Below are positions 10,435 to 19,488 of a stretch of 64,000 nt of DNA, piece after piece. The stretch's first letter is position 1, and the number at the start of each line of letters is the position of its first letter. A program made the position numbers and the translations under genes. The notes below the pieces were generated by a model that worked only from the letters and a program-made list of their open reading frames with translations, had not been told where the DNA came from and ran no database searches. This DNA comes from Siderastrea siderea (Eukaryota > Cnidaria > Anthozoa > Scleractinia > Rhizangiidae): NCBI GenBank assembly GCA_964030785.1, contig OZ034971.1, positions 31,782,304 to 31,846,303 of the forward strand, read 5' to 3'.

Positions 10435-10948
10435 CATCCCGTGTCTGATCGCGACGCTTTTGATAATTGCGCGTCCATCCTTCGTCTTTTAAGAGGTGTC
10501 TCAACAATCGTTGTTGGTCGGACGAAGCCGGGTGCAAATCCAACATCAAATACCCATAAGGACGTGCGGTGGCGTGATGAAAGGTTTCCAAACTGTCTTT
10601 CCAGCTGGTGGGAAACGATTGAAGCAACACATTGCGTACTCCCAATTGATCCCGCGGGTTCTTCAAGGCCACGATGAAATGGGCATTGCGGGAAATACTT
10701 TTCGCATATTTGCCCACGGGAAACATGTTTTGACACAAGTAAAGGACCGTGACGTTTTGATGATGGGAATGTTTGGTGAATAAATCCAACACGCGTTTAT
10801 CGTTGCTGCCTTTGTCCATCAAATCATCCATGTCGGGTGCCTTGGGTAAACGATCACAAGCCACGGTCCCATAAAAATAAACTTTCAATTGAGGATCGTA
10901 TCGCGCTAAATAATCCAACTGCAAATTTTTCAAAGCCACTTGTTCCAT
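10421..10948 (-). pseudogene. Chimeric remnant: adenain-type protease start fused to packaging-ATPase C-terminal half
   Basis: This 175-residue ORF is open, but it is a composite. Residues 1-~40 (YFYGTVACDRLP) look like the N-terminus of the adenovirus-type cysteine protease of Polintons. From about residue 43 it becomes the second half of the FtsK/HerA-type genome-packaging ATPase: the DDLMD end of Walker B, the sensor-like VTVLYLCQNMF, KNPRDQLG, and GYLMLDLHP. The protease catalytic triad and the ATPase Walker A are both absent, and the major capsid stop is only 10 bp upstream, so there is no room for them. One internal deletion removed them. The product would have neither activity. Confidence 0.75.
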
Positions 10949-10958
10949 TTTTTTTCTT

Positions 10959-12349
10959 TTAATGTTGGTAAATGTCGTACAACACAGCTCCTTTCGAGTC
11001 AATCTCCAGCAAGTTCTCAAACTCTCCGTACACGAGCACGGTTATATTGGTGACGGGAGCTACTCCAAATTCCAAGCTGAGTTGTAAGTCTCCTGTTTGC
11101 TTGTGGTTGAGTCTTTGACTGTCAGCACACCCATTGGCTACACTGTCAAACATGAACAAGGTATACAATTTTTGCCATGTCCCAATCTCCTCGTTCCACC
11201 ATATTGCCTTGCTTTTTACACCAGGCTCCACTGGCTTGAAGAAAACGAAAGTACCCCAAATCATCTCGGGCTGCACTGTTGTGAACCAGCTGGAGGGTTT
11301 CATAAGAACATTCTTCTCCTCTGAAAATCTGTCCGATGGAACTCAGTCCAAATTTCTGGAAGCAAAAAGGATCTCGGGTTACATCTCCATTGAAGGCTCA
11401 ACTGTCCCACAGGGCCACAATCAACCGGTCGGGGATTCTGTTTTGAAACAGGTTGGGAATGTCAAAGCGGGTGAGGTTGCCTTACATGCTGAAGGTCCGG
11501 ATTTCACTGCGAACCGTCGGGTAGCTAGCCAATTGTTTACCATTGTGTCTTTGGGCAGACAGGGTCTTGTAGATGGTTTCATTCAAACGGAGTTGACACA
11601 AATGAAAGCGGAGACTGACGTCCCCTTCAATCAATCTCCCTGCCAGAACCACTCCATTCAAAAACAGGCTGGGACTGTTGAAATGAAATTTCATCTTGAT
11701 TTCCACACCTGGTACCAGTACTTTGCCCATGTGAAACACTTCCAAGTGAGGAGTAGACGCCAAACTACGAGCCACTCCCCCAGCATACTTAGCGGTTTCT
11801 ACCACGGAGGCTTCATAGGCGGCTTTGTGATTGGCACTGAGATCTTGCCACTGAGCATGGTTTCCTGCTTTGTCGGTGTTGTTTTGCGACCATTGGGAGG
11901 GGAAATCCACCTGATTGAACCAGCCTTGAGGTGCCAACACGGTTTTTCCATCCTCTCGGTTGAAATTCAGCAAGTCTTCAATGTAGGCCTTGTAATGATA
12001 CGTGTCTGATTGTGGACTGATCAAAGTACCATTCAACTGCAGGTCAATTTGCTTGATAATGGAATTAGCCAAATTGTTAACGGGCCAAAGTTTCTCATTG
12101 GCTGTCAAGTCATCGTTAGTGCTCTTTTTCAATCTCAGTTCCATGGTGAAGTAACTGCGCGCCAAATCCACATAATCATCCAAAGCAGGGACGATAAATT
12201 CCATAGGATTGATACCAGTGGTAAAGGTTTGAATGGTGGCCATGCGATAGGCATTGATGCTAATGTCCGTAGGAGGGACCTTGAATACTCTCAAAGCCGG
12301 GTCAACAGACCCTTCAGAACGGGCGTGAGCTGGGGGCTGCTTCTGTCAT
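10959..12349 (-). pseudogene. Major capsid protein, double-jelly-roll (hexon-like), broken
   Basis: About 463 codons from ATG 12349 to TAA 10959-10961. The N-terminal half is well preserved (FTTGINPMEFIVPALDDYVD, then DLQLNGTLISPQSDTYHYKA), matching the Polinton/adintovirus major capsid protein that forms hexon-like trimers. The C-terminus (LVYGEFENLLEID) is also recognisable. Breaks: a 1-nt shift near 12310, a TAA at 11482-11484, a TGA at 11398-11400 and a frame change near 11150. The start lies 8 bp after the stop of the preceding gene. The antisense 291-codon ORF over this gene is a shadow. Confidence 0.85.
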
Positions 12350-12356
12350 GTTTTTT

Positions 12357-12939
12357 TTAACGTCGACGTCTTCTTCTTCTAGATGTAGAGGGACCACGTC
12401 GTGATGGGTTTTTATACCGTCGTTGTCGCGCCAACCGTTGAGCCAAATCCATACCGTGAATTCTCACGACACTTTGACTCAACCACCCTCCACGTTGTCG
12501 TGGTCGTCTTCTAATCATTTTCCAAAAAGGAAACAACCCACCACGTTGAGGCAAACCTCGATTACTGCGAATACGCCGAGGCCGAGAATGGACTGGAGGC
12601 AGTGGCATCTTTTTTAAACACCAAAATGTCACGTGCTCTTTTCACTTGTTTGGGAAACAAGGTACTGGCCACGCGCACGGCTTTTTTCACGTTCTTAGTG
12701 CCCAAGGCTTTCTTAGCTCGTTTGGTGATTTCCCGTTTGATCACTTGTTCGGCTTTTCGTTTGACGCCACGTGTCAAACCCGCTTTTAATCCACTCAAGA
12801 TCTTACTAGGTAGTTTCAGAGGATTTCGGGTCCTTTTAAGTCCTGGGAGTCCTCCTCGAAACATATCTGCCAACACCCCTTTACCATCTTGATCGTAGAA
12901 CTTGTCAGATCGAAATCGCGTCAAACTACCGCCCAGCAT
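12357..12939 (-). pseudogene. Basic minor capsid/core protein, one frameshift
   Basis: Starts at ATG 12939 (MLGGSLTRFRSDKFYD). It continues as a Lys/Arg-rich protein (GVKRKAEQVIKREITKRAKK) for about 115 codons, then changes frame near 12600. After that it is an Arg-rich tail (RRRPRQRGGW, then RRGPSTSRRRRRRR) to TAA 12357-12359. Gene order (between penton and hexon) and composition suggest a virion core or pVI/pVII-like protein; this is inference. Confidence 0.5.
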
Positions 12940-13016
12940 GTTCTTCTTCACTCGTCACCAATGATCAGTTTTTTCTTCTTTTCACGTAACTCTCTCTTTT
13001 TATACACAACAACAAC

Positions 13017-13259
13017 TCACATGATGCTGCAAGTGAAGGATTCCCCGGCATACCGTTTTCTTTTATCACTTTTGATTTCAGCCATGCGTTTCAAATGACT
13101 CTTTCGAGCATTTTTTTTCGCCAACGTTTCCAACCCTTTGATGATTTTCCAAGCGGCTTTGGGAATCCCTGCTACTACAGCTCCTACACCTTCACCCCTT
13201 TCGGTGGGACCTCGTCGTCGTTGTCTTTTTTGTTTTCTTCTTCTCCTTTTCTGAGGCAT
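13017..13259 (-). CDS. Arg-rich peptide with amphipathic segment, virion core type
   Basis: Eighty intact codons from ATG 13259 to TGA 13017-13019. It starts with MPQKRRRRKQKRQRRRG, then an amphipathic or hydrophobic stretch GVGAVVAGIPKAAWKIIKGL, and a basic tail. The layout parallels the 8205-8414 mini-protein, so the element carries two peptides of this sort. DNA condensation or membrane activity is inferred from charge. The frame upstream of the ATG is also open, but it overlaps the penton gene end. Confidence 0.55.
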   Translation of the reverse strand: MPQKRRRRKQKRQRRRGPTERGEGVGAVVAGIPKAAWKIIKGLETLAKKNARKSHLKRMAEIKSDKRKRYAGESFTCSIM

Positions 13260-13296
13260 GATGGTTTTTTGACTTGCTGGTGTTCTTTTTTTCTTT

Positions 13297-14291
13297 TTAT
13301 GTCTCTTTGAAGTGCAATGTGACAATGGTGTTACCTTCTCCAAACTTGACCAGGTCTCCATTGGTTTCTGCCACTTGCGTTTGAATGACTTCAATCACCT
13401 CGTTGCGAAGAGGTTTGTATTGTATGTGCAACTGTTCAAAGTAGATGGTCCCTCGTCCTTCGCGCTTGTACTTGACTTCTCGCAACAAATCGGTCACGCG
13501 ATTTCCCACAATGCTGCTGCCTGCCACGTCAGAGTACACGTGTAGAGATCGAGTGGGTTCTCCCACCACCGAACGAAACGCCACATTCAAGTTGGTGAGA
13601 CGCCAACTACAACTCATGCTCAATTGTAAATAATCTGGTAAAATAGAACGAACCGTCCAAAAGACGGGGTTGCCCTGTTCGTCGTTCAAATCGTTCCAAT
13701 CACTTGTGTATTTCATGTTGGGTATTTGATCTCCCATGAACTCTTGCTGCAAGTTGGGTCCTAAAATCAAACCACTGCTGATTTTACGCAACCATCCCAT
13801 CTTGAGAGCTAACTTGGTGTAGATGGCAATAACAGGCGTGTCGAGTTTGCAATGACACACATTGTTGTTGTCAATGATCAGATCTTTCCCTTCCCAACGA
13901 AACTTGACGTAGGTGTGTTTGCCCTGTTCATTGGTAAAACGTCCTCCCTGGACTGCAGTTTCCTTGCGTTGTTGCTCGATGTGTGTAATGGCGGCTTTCA
14001 TGAAACTCACGCACTCATTGATGATGGTTTGAGCGGATCCTAGTCGGGATTAAATTTCACCTTCTTTTCCACCCACTTTAGGAACGGTTTGGTCCCAGGA
14101 GGTCGACAAAATATACCCATGTTTCTTCACCAAGTCGTGCAAATTCACACGGGTATCCAGTAAAGAAATGGCACTCAATCCCACTTGCCACACACCCTCG
14201 CGTAAACGAAAGGGATGAGGTAAACGAATCTCGAACTAATTGGATTGGTTGTTGGGAAATTCTAGTCGGGCAGCGTCAAGTAGCACGACAT
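13297..14291 (-). pseudogene. Penton-type minor capsid protein, copy 2
   Basis: About 330 codons from ATG 14291. The C-terminal 235 residues are intact and carry the hallmark end of the Polinton penton protein (GNRVTDLLREV, YFEQLHIQYKPLRNEV, FGEGNTIVTLHFK). Breaks: a frame change right after the start, a TAG near 14238 and a TAA near 14051. The protein would be a single-jelly-roll pentamer at the capsid vertices. It is a diverged tandem copy of the gene at 14320-15354; shared blocks include LALKMGW and the C-terminal region. Confidence 0.8.
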
Positions 14292-14319
14292 CCTGTTTTT
14301 TTTTCTTGCTTTTCTTTCT

Positions 14320-15354
14320 TCACACTACCTCCTTTTTAAAGTGTAGGGTCAGGATGGTGTGACCTTCTCCAAATTGAGCGAGATCTCCATTGACTTCTGC
14401 CATCTGTGTTTCAATAATTTCCACAAATTCATTTCGCACTGGTAAATATTGAATGTGCATGGGTTCAAAGTGGGTGGTTCCTTGAGTGTGAAACTTGATT
14501 TCTGTCAAGAGATCCGTCACGCGATTACCCACCATACTGCTGGTTCCCACATTGCAATACACGTGCAAGGGAGAGTGGGTGAAAATTCCGTGGAGGGACG
14601 AAACTTGTCGTTCAAATTGACAAAACGCCAATTGCATGTCATGCTCAACACCAAATAACCCCCATCCACTTTCCAAAACGCGGGTTGGTTGTTAGCATCC
14701 CGTACATCCGTAGGGGTGGGAATGGTATCCGACCGAAATTCTTGCCATAAGTTAGGGCCCAGTCGAAACGTGCCAGGGGTGGGTTCTTCGATCCATCCCA
14801 TTTTCAGTGCCAAGGTTTTACCCCATACGACGCGGGCCACTTGTCTTTGATAATCCACATTGGCCGTGTTCAACAACAAATCCCCTCGTGAGGTCCATTC
14901 AAAGGAAGGGTATAGCTTGACCCCATTGTCCTTGGCCCATTTGTTTTTGGGTTTGGTTCGACTGGCTCTTTCTCGATCGTAGGGATGAATCAGTTTTTGA
15001 AAAAATTGGGATCCCGTCCAGAAAGACAAACTCTCTTTCATGTCTTGACCCAAAATCTTCAGTTCTTGACGTTTATGCCACCAATATTCATCATCTTGGT
15101 CATCTTTGCCATACATCCGTTCGTGCCATCTCACGTAAAGCAGTGGATCCTTTTCGTTGACAAATTGTTCTCCTACCACCGGAATGGTAGGTAGCGACAA
15201 ACTGACCATTCCCACTTGCCATCCTCTTCCCACAAATCGAATGGGTTTGGGCAAACAGTTTTTTAAAAAGGTTAGAACGGTTGCCAGGAAACTCGCTGCT
15301 ACTGGCATGACTCATCAACGTCAAGTAAAACGAGGACGTGGGTGAAAACGTCAT
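14320..15354 (-). pseudogene. Penton-type minor capsid protein, copy 1
   Basis: About 345 codons. ATG 15354 overlaps the ancestral end of the integrase gene (ATGA at 15351-15354). The frame changes near 15270 and again near 14530; otherwise it is open. Motifs: WGKTLALKMGWIEEP, then near the end GNRVTDLLTEIKF, HFEPMHIQYLPVRNEF and FGEGHTILTLHFKK. It shares this C-terminal signature with copy 2, but the two differ at many positions, so the duplication predates this insertion. Confidence 0.8.
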
Positions 15355-15985
15355 GCTTTCTTCTTCTTTTTCAGGGTGATCACGTCTAGACTGGAAATCT
15401 AACTATTGTACTTGTCAGGCCACCCCTTCCACTTGACCAACACTTGACCTTTTTGATGCTTAAGTACCTTTTCGATGCGAAACAAGGCCTCGTCGGACAC
15501 GTGGACTTTTTGAAAGTCGGCGTCGTAAAACGTACCTTTCACCGGGGTGTCATCCCACTCGCGAATCTTATAGGCGGGTACAACGCCTGGAACCACGCGA
15601 TGCACCACAAACACTTCGGTCCAACCGGGCAAATACCCTTTTTCAAAGGTACGATGAATCTTGAGACCATCAGCAAATAAGGAATACCTCGATTACACTT
15701 GGCCAAGGGTTGCACCTCCACCAGATCCGCTACCCACTGATCGTCCAATCCACCCACAATCACCGGGAGAGTGGGGAAACGACGACGGCGAGGTTTATGC
15801 AACGTATAAGCCAAATCCCGTTCCAATGCGCGTTGAGCCCGTTTTAGAAGAATCTTATGAGCACGGGCAAAACGTTGCACACCACCTAAACTGCCTTCGG
15901 CTCTGGGATCGTGGTAACGGGGGAGCCACTGCTCTGAGAGAGAGTGGTCTTTCATAGTCAGTAAGGGGACGTTCTCGCTGCACAT
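15351..15985 (-). pseudogene. Retroviral-type integrase with C-terminal chromodomain, internally deleted
   Basis: ATG 15985. The N-terminal zinc-finger-like/core region (ERDLAYTLHKPRRRRFPTLP) runs into WVADLVEVQPLAK, which holds the first catalytic Asp. After GIPYLLMVS the sequence jumps, with a frame change, to the C-terminal SH3-like part (TFEKGYLPGWTEVF). The second Asp and the Glu of the DDE triad are missing, so most of the catalytic core is deleted. The chromodomain follows (FRIEKVLKHQKGQVLVKWKG) but ends at a TAG (15399-15401), where family members have Trp. The same frame then continues to TGA 15351-15353. Confidence 0.85.
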
Positions 15986-17082
15986 CCTCTTTGCATCTCA
16001 CTCTGGGTGATGGAGGTGGTGGTGGGCCTGGGATGTCATACCCACGCAGTGGATATCCATTAGCATCACGGGTAGGTAGGGGGTGATCTTCCTTGTTCTG
16101 CAACCATTTTCGGTACTTTTGACCCAAAGCTTTGTCGGCCGACCGAAAGAAGTTGCACTTTTTCTTGGAACAGGTCAGAAACATCTTTCTGGGGTTGTCT
16201 GAAGAGTGGCTCTGTTGAAGCGTGGCGGGTTCGCGGCTCAACATGTTGCGTACTTCTGCATGAGGTTGATAATGTGCCTCCCTCATATAGTCAAGGGCTT
16301 TCTCTTTAGCACAAAACAGCAAACAGGGATACATGGGACATTTGACATACTCCCATCCATTTTTGGACACACGCTCTTCCAAACGAACCCGATGATGGGG
16401 GTAAACCATGTAGTCTTCTGCCGGGGTTCGAAGCATGTTAGCTAAATTCACCATTCTTGTGAAAGGCTTAGTGTCACCCTCAGGTGGGGGAGTTTGATAC
16501 TTGGGCGTGTTGACCTTTCTTTCACCGTTCATGGCCTTAGCAAAAGCCTCAGGACTGTCAAACAGTTCTGCCAACTTTACCTTGCTGTTAAAAATCTCTT
16601 CTAATGTGGGTTGAGGAGGAGTTTGTGTGGCTTGGTCCATGACGCTCAACTCATTCACCAACTCTTTAACAGCTTCCTTGGTTTCCTCTTCACTGGGTTG
16701 AGGGTAAGACATGCCCTCTTGAATCACCTCCACTATGTCCTCACGGTAACGTGGGTTGTTAGGGTTGGGGATGTAATCGTGGCACTCTTTTTTCATCATT
16801 TCTACTACTGCAGCAGGATCATTGTCGCTAGGCATTTCACCCAAACAGGTCACCTCATTTTTCTTAAACGCGTCCAATCCAACGGGTTTCATTCTCCTTC
16901 TCCTTCTTTTTCTTCCCGACAGGGTTAGAGCCTTTGGCGGGACGAGATTTTCTCTTCCGACCAGGGTTTGGATGACTAGCTGCAGAGACATCCCCATATT
17001 CCCACGATGTGGACATCCTGGCTGAATGTGAATTTTTACAAGCAGCGCATGGCTTTTTATACACTTCAAACCTTTTTCGCAT
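15855..17082 (-). pseudogene. Zinc-finger protein (C2H-like + GRF-like), one frameshift
   Basis: ATG 17082 begins a Cys-containing basic segment (PCAACKNSH, then RKRKSRPAKGSNPVGKKKK). The frame changes near 16900 in an A/G-rich run, then stays open to 15855, overlapping the integrase start by ~130 bp. The body has helices and acidic patches. A C..C..H cluster follows (KCPMYPCLLFCAKEKALDYM ... AH, ~16290), then MFLTCSKKKCNFFRSADK (~16185), which resembles a GRF-type zinc finger. It ends in a Pro-rich tail. Nucleic-acid binding is likely from these motifs; the exact role is unknown. Transcription would start from the repeat promoter at 17083-17356. Confidence 0.6.
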
Positions 17083-17356
17083 TGGTTCATTTTCGGATCA
17101 CATGATAACCATATAAGGTCAAAATGTTTCTGATAGGTCAGGTTCTTATTTGGCGGTCATTGGTCAGATTTTGGATGACACGATACCCATACAAGGTCAA
17201 AATGTCTATGATTGGTCAGGTCATGTTGATTCTGATTGGTTCATTTCCCAATCACGTGCTGTCCATATTAGGTTAAGTCTTCTCCCATTGGTCCACTTTC
17301 ATTCCACTTTTACCTATTTAAGAAGGTCCATTATTCACTTTTCTTCATTCCGTCTC
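17083..17356. promoter_or_regulatory. Bidirectional promoter of three ~77-bp repeats with CArG and CCAAT boxes
   Basis: Three degenerate direct repeats start near 17097, 17175 and 17251. Each has, in order, an ATCACRTG-type E-box (mutated in unit 2), a CArG-type box and one or two ATTGG motifs. The CArG-type boxes are CCATATAAGG (17109-17118), CCATACAAGG (17187-17196, one mismatch) and CCATATTAGG (17263-17272). A TATTTAAG box at 17315-17322 precedes the plus-strand ATG at 17357. The minus-strand ATG (17082) is 27 bp from the first CArG box. CArG boxes bind SRF and ATTGG binds NF-Y in animals; use here is inference. Confidence 0.7.
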
Positions 17357-17587
17357 ATGGACTACTGCAAGAATCTAAAGCGTGAAGACTTTGCCAGTAA
17401 CGACGATTATCTTCTTGAGCGTTTCAATCGAGGTTTAGCTGCCGGGTTTACCTTCCAACAGTGTCGATATCACTACCTCATTGACTTCAGCTTGGGTTTA
17501 GGCTTAAGCAAAGAAGACATTCTTGAAATCGTAGGACCCGACACAGGTTACATTTTTCCTGACCCATACCCCCCAACATCGACATGA
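17357..17587 (+). CDS. Small protein of unknown function upstream of SLOG gene
   Basis: Seventy-six intact codons. ATG 17357 was chosen because it lies about 35 bp after the TATTTAAG box. It stops at TGA 17585-17587, overlapping the next ATG (ATGA), so the two are translated from coupled frames. The sequence has LKREDFASNDDYLLERFNRG and LGLGLSKEDILEIVG, with Cys at two positions, and is probably helical. No family recognised. Confidence 0.6.
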   Translation: MDYCKNLKREDFASNDDYLLERFNRGLAAGFTFQQCRYHYLIDFSLGLGLSKEDILEIVGPDTGYIFPDPYPPTST

Positions 17588-18260
17588 CTGGAACCCAAGA
17601 CGCAGAAGAGATGCAGCTCAACATTGGAAGTGGTCACGTTCTCTACACGGGTGGGGCCAAAGGCACAGATGAATTGGCGGAAGAATTGGCCAAACATTTT
17701 GGCATGCAAGTCGAAGTCATTGTACCCCCCAATCATCCACGAGCCAATTACGTCAGTCCTTCCACGGTGGAAGTGTTGTTACTAGCCAATCCACACCTTT
17801 ATCAGGCTGCTCAAAAACTGTGTAAATGTGTTCCCACTCATTTCTACACGCTTCAATTTCTGCAACGCAATTACCAGATTGCTAAAAAGGCTCACACCAT
17901 CTATGCCTTTGGCACATTGGAAAAGGATGCGAAGCGAGTCAAAGGGGGAACAGGGTGGACCGTGCAATTGGCTTTGGATGAAGGCAAAGAAGTCTACCTG
18001 TTTGACATTCCCAGTCAAACTTGGTACCGCTCTGAACATCACTACTACGTCAGCGACGATTCTGCCTGTCTGGTAGCAGGTAGTAAATTTTTACCCTGGG
18101 GTCTCAAACCCCCACCCTTCATCAAAGCAGTGCTGTGGTTGGTTCCCGAGATCTTGACAACAAAACCCGAGAAGAAATCAAAGCCTTATTCAACCGTACC
18201 TTCTGTTTGCCAGAGAACATTGAACAATTGAGAGTGGAACTGGAAGACTTTCATTTGTAA
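17584..18260 (+). pseudogene. SLOG (YspA/cpYpsA-like) Rossmann nucleotide-binding protein
   Basis: ATG 17584. Three family motifs are visible: YTGGAKGTDELAEELA near residue 21 (glycine-rich nucleotide loop), LQRNYQIAKKA near residue 95, and VKGGTGWTVQLALDEGKEVY near residue 120. SLOG proteins bind nucleotide ligands such as ADP-ribose or NAD derivatives in stress and defence pathways; some hydrolyse nucleoside monophosphates. The frame is open for ~180 residues, changes near 18125, and in the new frame runs to TAA 18258-18260. It is an accessory gene, not part of the usual Polinton core set as I know it. The ligand cannot be told from sequence. Confidence 0.7.
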
Positions 18261-18270
18261 AAAACCCATC

Positions 18271-18573
18271 ATGAAATGTGTTAGCTTTTGTGAACAGGCT
18301 CAAGTATATTATTCCATTATGCATGGGGACGTTTATTGGATTCAAAAGGAACCGCTTTCTTCGGGAGAGGAAGTGTTAAAGAGACGTTCCCGTTTTCAAA
18401 AACTTCGTCGAGAGATGCGTTCTACTTTACGTCTCAGTCAAGCTTTGCGAAAAGCTTCTTATAGTGACATGAAAAAACAACAAATAAAAGAACGCTTGCA
18501 AGGCGCCAATGTGGCGTGGCAAGATATGTACGCGGACACAGAGTTTGTTGCTGAAAAAGTAACTTCTGTTTAA
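18271..18573 (+). CDS. Small basic protein, unknown function
   Basis: An intact 100-residue ORF with ATG 18271, 10 bp after the SLOG gene stop, in the same transcription unit. The start has two Cys (CVSFCEQAQVYY). The middle is a charged helix (RRSRFQKLRREMRSTLRLSQ). The end is acidic. The following 105 bp (18574-18678) are AT-rich with AATAATTT-type sequence and may hold the 3' end signals of this and the convergent minus gene. No family recognised. Confidence 0.6.
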   Translation: MKCVSFCEQAQVYYSIMHGDVYWIQKEPLSSGEEVLKRRSRFQKLRREMRSTLRLSQALRKASYSDMKKQQIKERLQGANVAWQDMYADTEFVAEKVTSV

Positions 18574-18678
18574 TTTTCAAAAAATAATTTACATCATTGT
18601 AATTTTTTCTCGTTTTCTTGACTCACGGAAGCCTTGACTCACAATGCTTTGATTCAAATTTAAATATAAAACAAATGT

Positions 18679-19062
18679 TCAATCTTCCAGGCTCTGTAGT
18701 TCTCGCTTAATGTCCTCATAATAATTGACAATGGTTTGCCATTGGTGGCTTGAGAAAATCCTTGGAAACTTGTTGGCCAAGTGTTCGTTCAGTCCCTCAA
18801 ACTCCTGCAAACTAATGGGCCATTGGGTCCCATCCAGACACCACACTCTGTTTCTATAAATGAAAGGGATGAGGACCTTGGCGAGCGTCTTTCCCAAGAC
18901 TCGCTTCTGGCGACAGTGTCTGAAACCGTTCTCTTGATCCACCATGACAGCCCAATAAAAACGCGTAAACGCATAGGCGCCCTCATGATCCAGCGGAATC
19001 CTATGAAACTGCCGAAACATGAGGACGTCCGTCCGCCACTCTTCTTCTCCCCTGTTGGCCAT
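18679..19062 (-). CDS. Uncharacterised protein at the right end of the Polinton
   Basis: Open from ATG 19062 to TGA 18679-18681, ~127 residues. It is rich in aromatic and basic residues (FRQFHRIPLDHEGAYAFTRF, CLDGTQWPISLQEFEG). The same frame is open further up without ATG, and another frame upstream (ATG 19250) reads to about 19100. The original gene may have been longer with a frameshift near 19090. No domain recognised. Confidence 0.5.
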   Translation of the reverse strand: MANRGEEEWRTDVLMFRQFHRIPLDHEGAYAFTRFYWAVMVDQENGFRHCRQKRVLGKTLAKVLIPFIYRNRVWCLDGTQWPISLQEFEGLNEHLANKFPRIFSSHQWQTIVNYYEDIKRELQSLED

Positions 19063-19299
19063 TCTCTCCAGCCCTGTTGTCTCTTCTGGCACCTGTCTGC
19101 CAACCGCCTCATGTCCATGAATATTAATAAATTGGTAAGGTAAGATAAACCTTTCTTCTTTTCCGACAAAAGATCAGTCATCTTGAAGTCAACACCGACA
19201 AAAGTCAACACTAACCGACTCAAAGCTAGGAGTGAAGCTCCGTGGCGCATCAAGGGTCTTATACTAAGTGGATCGCAAAGGATGATGGAAAAAATGGAG

Positions 19300-19440
19300 A
19301 GGGGGAGGGGGGTACCCCCAACCCTTCCTCTCTTTTTTTGGTTTACGCTACTTATTTGTCATTGGTTTTCAACTCAATGGCACGTGACCTTTTTCCTCTA
19401 TATAACCGAACAACTGAACCTTCCCATTTCATTCTTCACT
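19300..19440. promoter_or_regulatory. Right-end promoter-like block: palindrome, E-box, TATA
   Basis: GGGGGTACCCCC (19308-19319), CACGTG (19381-19386) and TATATAA (19399-19405) repeat the motif set of the 4864-5178 promoter. Downstream on the plus strand lies only a 4-codon ORF (ATG 19486) and the TIR. The block may therefore drive the minus gene at 18679-19250, or be left from a lost plus-strand gene. Confidence 0.4.
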
Positions 19441-19442
19441 CC

Positions 19443-19466
19443 AAGCAAGCAAGCAAGCAAGCAAGT
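19443..19466. repeat. (AAGC)6 microsatellite
   Basis: Perfect AAGC tandem repeat just inside the right TIR. Confidence 0.9.
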
Positions 19467-19488
19467 AAGCAACTTTGAATTTTTCTGT

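Noticed and set aside
11134..12009. 291-codon plus-strand ORF
   Set aside because: It is antisense to the well-recognised major capsid gene and has no protein-family features.
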